Of a stretch of 64,000 nucleotides of DNA, positions 58,408-64,000 are shown piece by piece (position 1 is the first letter of the stretch; the number at the start of each line of letters is the position of its first letter). Made by a program: the position numbers and the translations under genes. Source of the DNA: Candidatus Tisiphia endosymbiont of Nemotelus nigrinus (GTDB taxonomy: Bacteria; Pseudomonadota; Alphaproteobacteria; Rickettsiales; Rickettsiaceae); the NCBI RefSeq assembly GCF_964026475.1, contig NZ_OZ032151.1, positions 248,001 to 312,000 of the forward strand, in the 5' to 3' direction. The notes under the pieces were generated by a model. It made no database searches, was not told where the DNA came from, and was given only the letters and a program-made list of their open reading frames with translations.

Positions 58408-59789
58408 TTAGCTTATTATTGAATTTTTTGTACATATTAAGAGTGGTAAGCAAGCAGCAAATTCTGACTTATCCAGATACCGTAAAATTACCATATAGGT
58501 TAAAATTTCTTGGCTGGATGATAACTATAGTATTTTATCCGATTGGTTTATTTAAACCACCAAAAGATGATTTTGGTATGAGATTAACTGATTGTTTTAA
58601 GAAGCTAGGTCCTGTTTATATAAAATTTGGACAAAATCTTTCCACCAGACCAGATCTTATAGGAGTCAAGATTACTAACTATTTGCAATCTTTACAGGAT
58701 AAGCTGCCACCTTTTAGTAGTAATATAGCACGACAGATTATTGAAGAGTCTTTTGGACAAAGTGCCGATGAGCTATTTTCCACCTTTGAGGATATACCAG
58801 TTGCAGCGGCTTCAATTTCCCAAGTACACAGAGCTAGGCTGAAATCGGGGGAATTGGTTGCAGTAAAAATATTGCGTCCCAAAATTCATCATACATATAA
58901 TAAGGACATTAAACTTTTATATATTCTGGCTAGGCTAATAGCGAGAATATTTACAAAATTAAAAAGATTGCGACTAGTAGCAGTAATGGACGTATTTAAC
59001 GCTAGTATGAAGTTTGAGCTTGATCTACGTTTAGAAGCAGCTGCCGCCTCAGAACAGTTCGACAATTTTCAAAATGATGTTAATATATATATTCCTAAAG
59101 TTTATTGGCAACTGACACACGAACATATAATAACCACAGAATGGGTGGATGGAATATCAATTTATGCTCAAGATAAACTTATAGAACAGGGATTAGAACC
59201 AGCTAAAATAGCTCAAAAACTTGCTATAGTGTTTTTTAATCAAGTATATAGAGATGGTTTTTTCCATGCAGATTTGCACCCTGGCAATATTCTAGTTAGG
59301 TCAGATGGTAGTATAGTATTACTAGATTTTGGTATTATGGGTAGATTGTCTGATAAAGATAGAATGGCAATTGCTGAGAGCTTATTTGGTTTTATAAGTA
59401 AAAACTATAAGTTAGTAGCACTTGTCCATCTTAGAGCTGGTTATATACATCAAAATACCGATCTTGACCTTTTTGCCCAAGCATGTAGAGCAGTAAGCGA
59501 ACCGATTATAGGATATACTATTAAAAATATTTCTATAGGCAAGTTGCTTGCCCAATTATTTAAAATTACCGAAGATTTTGGTATGGAGGTACAACCACAA
59601 TTGTTACTATTACAAAAAACTATAGTAGTAGTTGAGGGGGTAGGACGGCAGCTCGATCCAGAAATTAACATGTGGCAACTTATAGAACCATGGATCAAGA
59701 AGTGGGCAGCAAAAAATCTTAGCCTAGAGGCAAAACTTCTTAGGGTTTTAAAACATTTAGTAACAGAGTCCCTGCAAAAGATCATTTAA
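58404..59789 (+). CDS. ubiB: UbiB (AarF) atypical kinase
   Basis: Protein-kinase-like ATPase needed for ubiquinone synthesis, membrane anchored. It has 461 residues. Family marks: [19 protein letters not shown] (the KxGQ motif), the Ala-rich loop [20 protein letters not shown], the invariant Lys in VAVKILRP, the catalytic [17 protein letters not shown], and the metal site [11 protein letters not shown]-terminal membrane helices are weak or absent here, and the protein is somewhat shorter than E. coli UbiB (546). Coupled to ubiE. Confidence 0.95.
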   Translation: MISLLLNFLYILRVVSKQQILTYPDTVKLPYRLKFLGWMITIVFYPIGLFKPPKDDFGMRLTDCFKKLGPVYIKFGQNLSTRPDLIGVKITNYLQSLQDKLPPFSSNIARQIIEESFGQSADELFSTFEDIPVAAASISQVHRARLKSGELVAVKILRPKIHHTYNKDIKLLYILARLIARIFTKLKRLRLVAVMDVFNASMKFELDLRLEAAAASEQFDNFQNDVNIYIPKVYWQLTHEHIITTEWVDGISIYAQDKLIEQGLEPAKIAQKLAIVFFNQVYRDGFFHADLHPGNILVRSDGSIVLLDFGIMGRLSDKDRMAIAESLFGFISKNYKLVALVHLRAGYIHQNTDLDLFAQACRAVSEPIIGYTIKNISIGKLLAQLFKITEDFGMEVQPQLLLLQKTIVVVEGVGRQLDPEINMWQLIEPWIKKWAAKNLSLEAKLLRVLKHLVTESLQKII

Positions 59790-60044
59790 TAGGCAAATGC
59801 TTTCATGTATACTGAGTTACCGCGAAGAGTTGGTAAAATGGTCAAGAATAATGGGTATCTGTTCAAGGGGTTGGCTAATATTTAGCAACAACTCTCTTTT
59901 TAGATGACCGTTCACGGTTTTTCAGTTTATCATGATTTTAGTATAAATTCTTCATAGTAAAATCTACTATTGCTTGAAAATTTTGCAATTAAAAGATATA
60001 AAAACTATAAAAATAGTACCTAGTCGCTCCGTCAAAAGTCTAGT

Positions 60045-60198
60045 TGTTTAGTCCCAGGGTGTAATGTTGTATATTATAAAGAATTACCATCAAGAGAGGA
60101 ATTATGGGACAAATATTACACGGCTGTGCCAAAACGACAGAGGCAATACGTTTCGCAATCCAAAATAGTCAAGAGAGCTTAAAGACTTTAGCAAGAAA
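60045..60198 (+). mobile_element. Truncated IS481 copy (left end only)
   Basis: 154 bp identical to 1212-1365 except one base (gtaatgttgt for gtaatggtgt). It holds the left inverted repeat and the first 32 codons of the transposase (MGQILHGCAKTTEAIRF...), then joins unrelated sequence at gcaagaaa. No right end or target duplication is seen. The preceding spacer (59790-60044) shows no gene. Confidence 0.92.
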
Positions 60199-60273
60199 GA
60201 AGATTAATCTAAACTAAATTTGTATATAATTTTTTTTACAGTTTAACTACAGCTAAAAAATTGAAGGTATTAA

Positions 60274-60531
60274 ATGCTAGAAAATAATTCAGAACAAGAA
60301 GATATATGGCGTAATGAATTAGGAGAAACATATGAAGAGCAAGAGAGTCGTTTAGATCGTGAAGAATCTGTTAGAAAACGCAATGCAATTATATTCGTTT
60401 TTCTTCCTATGATAATTGGATTTTTAACATTTACTTATTTTTTTCTTAATTCAATAGAAGAAAAGAACAAACTGATGAATCAACAACAATCAACCATCAA
60501 TAATAGTCAAAAGACTAAAGAAAATAATTGA
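60274..60531 (+). CDS. Small single-helix membrane protein, copy 2
   Basis: 85 residues, near-identical to 12720-12977: same charged N-terminal half (LGETYEEQESRLDREESVRK), same hydrophobic segment (about 38-60) and Asn/Gln tail, with only a few substitutions (for example Asp7 to Glu). The ribosome site is TTGAAGGTATTAA. Homology with copy 1 continues past the stop to about 60585. It lies 75 bp after a truncated IS481 fragment. Function unknown. Confidence 0.7.
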   Translation: MLENNSEQEDIWRNELGETYEEQESRLDREESVRKRNAIIFVFLPMIIGFLTFTYFFLNSIEEKNKLMNQQQSTINNSQKTKENN

Positions 60532-60587
60532 ATTGTTTTATAATACTATAGGCTAATCCGATCAGCATTATACTGTCTATTAGCGAA

Positions 60588-60632
60588 CAGTAGCATTGTT
60601 ACGACGAAGCAACCCACTAGATTGTCTCCCCG
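60588..60632. repeat. Family A fragment
   Basis: gtagcattgttacgacgaag, caacccactagattgtctcc: a decayed family A core pair. The following ccgtcagaagtctag (60628-60643) repeats ccgtcaaaagtctag at 60029-60043, so short direct repeats bracket the IS fragment and copy 2 of the 85-residue gene. Confidence 0.5.
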
Positions 60633-60729
60633 TCAGAAGTCTAGAGATATAATATCTAATATGTTTAGCGAGTAAAAAAAGATAGAAAATGCTATAATAT
60701 TAGCATAAACCTTATGGATTAGTTGATTT

Positions 60730-60858
60730 ATGCCGATAGAAAATATAGAAAAATCACAAAGACAAGGACAACTTTTTGGTTATAAATTGAGTACGCCACG
60801 AAGCGTAAATAAACTAGCTGTTGGAAGAACTAAGGTGGTGGTTTATCATTTGGGATAG
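60730..60858 (+). CDS. Possible 42-residue protein
   Basis: ATG 60730 opens 42 codons (MPIENIEKSQRQGQLFGYKL, ending KVVVYHLG). A tataat-like box lies upstream at 60692-60697 (gctataatat). No family is recognised, and there is no clear ribosome site. It could be a real small protein or the start of a lost gene. Confidence 0.25.
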   Translation: MPIENIEKSQRQGQLFGYKLSTPRSVNKLAVGRTKVVVYHLG

Positions 60859-60862
60859 GTAA

Positions 60863-62362
60863 TTAGACTATTTTCTTATATTCAAAGTATATTTTTCTTA
60901 CTGAGTAAATCCATGCAACGCAAACAACGATAAATACACCCATTAAAAATGGTGAAATAGAGCTAAAAGTTGCTGTTGGTACCAAGGTAAAAATAACTGA
61001 CTGTATTAATCCACTCGAAGATTTACCAACTTTCGAGCTAATGACGTCAACAGCGGCTTTACCTTTGGTTTTTAATTCCCTATCAAGAGGGATATACAAC
61101 ATCTCTTTAGAGGTATCCCAAAGTGAATATTTAGTACCTTTTGCTAGAATATTTTGTAAAGCCCCAATTGATACTGCTAGAGCCAATGGAGTCATAAGAA
61201 TAGCACTGTCAAATAGAGATAATATTTGATGGTCAAATACGATTAAGATAAAGAACAATGTCCCCGTAACCATAACGATAACTGGTGAAATTACGGCAGC
61301 AACAAACCAGCTATGACTACGCATTATATTATTGCCTATTATAGTCATTACCATAATAGTCACTCCAGTCCAAAGAATATAAAGGCTGTTGAATTCTGCA
61401 TAACTATTAACAGTGGGGTATAATTCTTTAATTTTTGCTTTCCATACTGCTTCTACCAAATTTATTGATAAACCAAAGGCAGCAGAGCAAATTAGCATTA
61501 ACCATAAATATTTTGATCTTATGATATATCTAAAACTTTCCACTAAGCCAATACCATCTTTAGTCGATCTACCGGCTTTAGCCTTTGCATAAAATGTTGG
61601 ATTGGTAAAAACATTTTTGCTAATAAATCTTACAAGTAAATATGATATAATAGCTGCAACTATCACGAAACTTGTTGATACTTTTACCAATATAGTTTTA
61701 TTGTCCGGTACGGTAAAAAAATATTTAGCAATGGTGTTAGCAGATGATAAGTTTAACATCAAAAAGCCAACGAAGATTAAAGCAGAATTACCAAATAATG
61801 AAAAAAGAGTATAAAATCTTTTTGCTTCTTCTGTTGTAGTAAGTTCATTAGCAAACTGCCAAAACAGTAAAACATAAAAGACATTCGGCCAAAGCTCAGA
61901 TAATGTATAAAATACCACATAACTCCAGTTACCAATTAAAGCTATATACCATTTTAAATGAGGATAATTCCCCATAATTTGTTCTAGCGAATTTGGGTTA
62001 ATATGAAAAATATGGACATTTGGATAAATGATAAAAGCAAAAAGAATAAAGAACCCAATAAAAAAAGTAATTAAATAGCCGTAAATCTTTTCAAAACTAC
62101 AATGATTAAGCATCTTAGCATAGATTATAACGAATAGAGCTGCTGCAGGTGTTACACAATAAACTTTAGTGAAACTTACTACTTCAGCACTAATCTCTGA
62201 AATTAAAATGCTATCTTTTAAAATTCTTAATATATTTTGGTTAAATAAGACACAGAACATCAAACCACACATCGGTATGAATTTTCCAAGTTCATGATTA
62301 TGGATAGGCCAAAAGATAGTTCTGAATTTGCTTCTAAATGAATTTGACTTTATAATAGTCAT
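60863..62362 (-). CDS. tlcA: ATP/ADP translocase (Tlc type)
   Basis: Inner-membrane exchanger that takes ATP from the host cytosol in return for ADP, the hallmark of Rickettsia and Chlamydia energy parasitism. It has 499 residues and 12 predicted helices. Family marks: FWPIHNHELGKFIPMCGLMF at the N-terminus, LKDSILISEISAEVVSFTKV (conserved Lys and acidic residues), YYTLSELWPNVFYVLLFWQF-like segment YTLSELWPNVFYVLLFWQ, and KYSLWDTSKEMLYIPLDREL, highly typical of this carrier. Length equals characterised Tlc proteins. It is the strongest single taxonomic marker in the window. Confidence 0.97.
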   Translation of the reverse strand: MTIIKSNSFRSKFRTIFWPIHNHELGKFIPMCGLMFCVLFNQNILRILKDSILISEISAEVVSFTKVYCVTPAAALFVIIYAKMLNHCSFEKIYGYLITFFIGFFILFAFIIYPNVHIFHINPNSLEQIMGNYPHLKWYIALIGNWSYVVFYTLSELWPNVFYVLLFWQFANELTTTEEAKRFYTLFSLFGNSALIFVGFLMLNLSSANTIAKYFFTVPDNKTILVKVSTSFVIVAAIISYLLVRFISKNVFTNPTFYAKAKAGRSTKDGIGLVESFRYIIRSKYLWLMLICSAAFGLSINLVEAVWKAKIKELYPTVNSYAEFNSLYILWTGVTIMVMTIIGNNIMRSHSWFVAAVISPVIVMVTGTLFFILIVFDHQILSLFDSAILMTPLALAVSIGALQNILAKGTKYSLWDTSKEMLYIPLDRELKTKGKAAVDVISSKVGKSSSGLIQSVIFTLVPTATFSSISPFLMGVFIVVCVAWIYSVRKIYFEYKKIV

Positions 62363-62381
62363 AACAAGGATTCCCTAAGAC

Positions 62382-62436
62382 AAAAAAAAAACTCAATATA
62401 TGTATCAACTTAAAAGAATGATCTTTTAATGAGTTG
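62382..62436 (-). terminator. Possible terminator or attenuator upstream of the translocase
   Basis: On the reverse strand an imperfect hairpin (caactcattaaaaga / tcttttaagttg, plus-strand 62405-62436) is followed 14 bases later by a run of ten T (62382-62391), just before the tlc start. It could end the tmk transcript or attenuate tlc. The rest of 62437-62608 shows nothing clear. Confidence 0.35.
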
Positions 62437-62608
62437 AAACTATTCAAGAGCTTTTCCTTAATTGCTTAAGGTTATCGTATAATATATAAGGTTAGAAACT
62501 TATATATTATTAAGCTTACCCTGTCAAGCTATTTAGATTTATATCGTATAAAAAATCAAAAATTTTCTTCTGTCTTCTTCACTCCTCTCCTTATATTTTG
62601 GAGCTTTT

Positions 62609-63244
62609 TTATTTTTTATTATCTAATTTACCAAGCTTTCGTATGAGCATCACAACAATTATATCATGAATTTCGTTTGCACTAAGATCTAAGGCGTTTA
62701 TTTTTACTATTCTTTCTGGAAATTTATCTGATATATACTGAAACCTATTATAAACTTTTTGATGAAATTCAATATTTTTATTTTCAAATTTATTATTATT
62801 ACCTCTTGCCCACGCCCTTTCTAAAGCAATATTTGGCTCTATATCAATAAAAAAGGTAATATCAGGCATCACAGGTGATATTAGAGACTTATGAAGGTCA
62901 TACACTAAATCACTGCCTACATCTTGCCCCTGATAACAAGCCGTAGAATCTATAAACCTATCACAAATAACTGAAACCCCAGAGTTTAGTTTAGGAATAA
63001 TCCTTTTATGCATATGTTCATAACGTGCTGCCATGACTTGCAGTAATTCTGACATAGGTAATAAATCCTGATAAACTAAAATGTCACGCATCTTTTCAGC
63101 CGCAATAGTTCCACCCACTTCACGTGTTAAATCAGCTAGAATATTTTGTGACAGTAAATACTTATATAACATATCGCTTTGGGTGGATTTACCGCACCCT
63201 TCTCCGCCTTCAAAGGTAATGAATTTACCACTTTTAATTGACAT
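62609..63244 (-). CDS. tmk: Thymidylate kinase
   Basis: Phosphorylates dTMP to dTDP for DNA synthesis. It has 211 residues from ATG 63244 ([14 protein letters not shown]); GTG 63253 three codons upstream is possible. The P-loop is [11 protein letters not shown] (11-21), the DRx motif is [15 protein letters not shown], and the lid region is [12 protein letters not shown]. Its start overlaps the end of the zapE-like gene by 11 bp, indicating one transcript. Confidence 0.96.
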   Translation of the reverse strand: MSIKSGKFITFEGGEGCGKSTQSDMLYKYLLSQNILADLTREVGGTIAAEKMRDILVYQDLLPMSELLQVMAARYEHMHKRIIPKLNSGVSVICDRFIDSTACYQGQDVGSDLVYDLHKSLISPVMPDITFFIDIEPNIALERAWARGNNNKFENKNIEFHQKVYNRFQYISDKFPERIVKINALDLSANEIHDIIVVMLIRKLGKLDNKK

Positions 63245-64000
63245 AACTACCACTATTCATTTCATGTAACCTTGAAATAGTTCTCTTAAATTCATTACTA
63301 CGCAAACCATTCTGATATATTTTTATCGGCTCATCTTGTAAGGTCATAAATAATACCACTTTATAAAAATAAGCATTATCAACAAAATTGATAAACCTAA
63401 CAGCTAAGTCTGTATTATCAGAGCTTATTATACGAATATTTTCTACCATTATAACAGAAAATTTTTGACAAATATGTACATAATCAACATAACCTAATTC
63501 TCTTACAAATAACTCTTCAAAATCTGTCACTAATATTTTCTCACCAGCCATTTTAAAAGATATTTTCCGTCCGAAAACAGTAATATCTTTAGGAATAAAT
63601 TGGTTATTATGATTTAACTTGCTAATAAGCTCTTGCGTCTCCAATTTATTACTTTCATTAATTGGATAGATTATGCGTCTGCTAGCCGCTTGTATAACTT
63701 TATCTAATCGATAATCATGCTCACTATCTAAGTACATGACTTCAAACCTTTGATAAATCTCTTTAATTATTGGTAGAAAATAATTTCTTTGTAAACCATC
63801 TTTATACAAATCTTCTGGTTTGGTATTACTGGTAATAAAGATAAATACCTTACATTTTATCAGTTCAAGTAGTAGCTGTCCTATGATCATCGCATCAGTT
63901 ATATCTTTAATCTCAAACTCATCAATACATATTACTTCTGCTTGTTTTGCATAATTTTCTGCAATGATTTTTATAATATTACTCTTAGATTTTAATTTGC
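63234..64000 (-). CDS. zapE: AFG1/ZapE-like AAA ATPase (5' end cut by window edge)
   Basis: About 255 C-terminal residues are visible; the frame runs open to the window end. The Walker B region is [20 protein letters not shown] (about 63866-63940), followed by sensor 1 in [20 protein letters not shown] and the AFG1-typical [18 protein letters not shown] with [10 protein letters not shown]. The C-terminal part has [18 protein letters not shown]. ZapE-type ATPases act at the division ring in gammaproteobacteria and on membrane protein turnover in mitochondria (AFG1/LACE1). The Walker A motif lies outside the window. It overlaps tmk by 11 bp. Confidence 0.9.
   Translation of the reverse strand, partial: KLKSKSNIIKIIAENYAKQAEVICIDEFEIKDITDAMIIGQLLLELIKCKVFIFITSNTKPEDLYKDGLQRNYFLPIIKEIYQRFEVMYLDSEHDYRLDKVIQAASRRIIYPINESNKLETQELISKLNHNNQFIPKDITVFGRKISFKMAGEKILVTDFEELFVRELGYVDYVHICQKFSVIMVENIRIISSDNTDLAVRFINFVDNAYFYKVVLFMTLQDEPIKIYQNGLRSNEFKRTISRLHEMNSGSYVN

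Overview
The window is about 64 kb of an AT-rich chromosome that I place in Rickettsia (Alphaproteobacteria, Rickettsiales). The supporting features are a Tlc-type ATP/ADP translocase, a 2,675-residue surface autotransporter with a rickettsial Sca-type beta-barrel, many palindromic repeats of the Rickettsia palindromic element (RPE) kind (two of them inside reading frames), the mnmG-rsmG-parA-parB cluster, and a gene set typical of an aerobic obligate intracellular bacterium. I cannot name the species. The IS481 and IS110 material, folE, a complete restriction-modification pair and the abundant repeats suggest a lineage with more mobile DNA than the most reduced Rickettsia, but that is an inference.

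Layout. 1-5.8 kb: the 5' part of trxA, an RDD membrane-protein gene split by a complete IS481 element, coxA, an Rpn/PD-(D/E)XK transposon-like nuclease and a PlsC acyltransferase. 6.2-12.1 kb: UvrD-type helicase, lepA, prfB with its programmed +1 frameshift, and a MazG-like hydrolase. 12-17.3 kb: repeat-rich spacers, an 85-residue membrane protein with a second copy at 60.3 kb, an MscS channel, a class II aldolase, a DUF2608 HAD protein and a GNAT enzyme. 17.6-24.3 kb: a 534-residue one-helix protein, a TraX-like protein, murJ, ppa, a SAM methyltransferase and a collapsed restriction-modification locus. 24.3-32.9 kb: IS110 remnant, nuoF, coq7, a secreted-looking NB-ARC/TPR protein broken by a frameshift, nuoN with an RPE in frame, birA and kdsB. 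33-37.9 kb: tRNA-Lys and tRNA-Ile, a heme-copper-oxidase-like protein carrying an in-frame palindromic insert, folE, proS and an IS110 remnant. 37.9-47 kb: the autotransporter, comF and a small lipoprotein. 47.3-64 kb: a GlpT-like transporter, ndk-mnmG-rsmG-parA-parB-transaldolase, a Dam-like methylase with a restriction endonuclease, ettA with a TatB-like gene, ubiE-ubiB, an IS481 fragment beside the second 85-residue gene, tlc, tmk and the zapE-like gene cut by the window edge.

Themes. Respiration (coxA, nuoF, nuoN, coq7, ubiE, ubiB) is combined with import of host metabolites (ATP/ADP translocase, GlpT-like carrier). Genome decay is visible in several stages: a fresh IS insertion with an intact 6-bp target duplication, a one-base frameshift, a fused remnant of a restriction-modification system, and short stubs of IS110 and DUF2608 genes. 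At least three families of short interspersed palindromic repeats fill most gaps. A parS-like 16-mer lies inside the start of rsmG, next to parA and parB.
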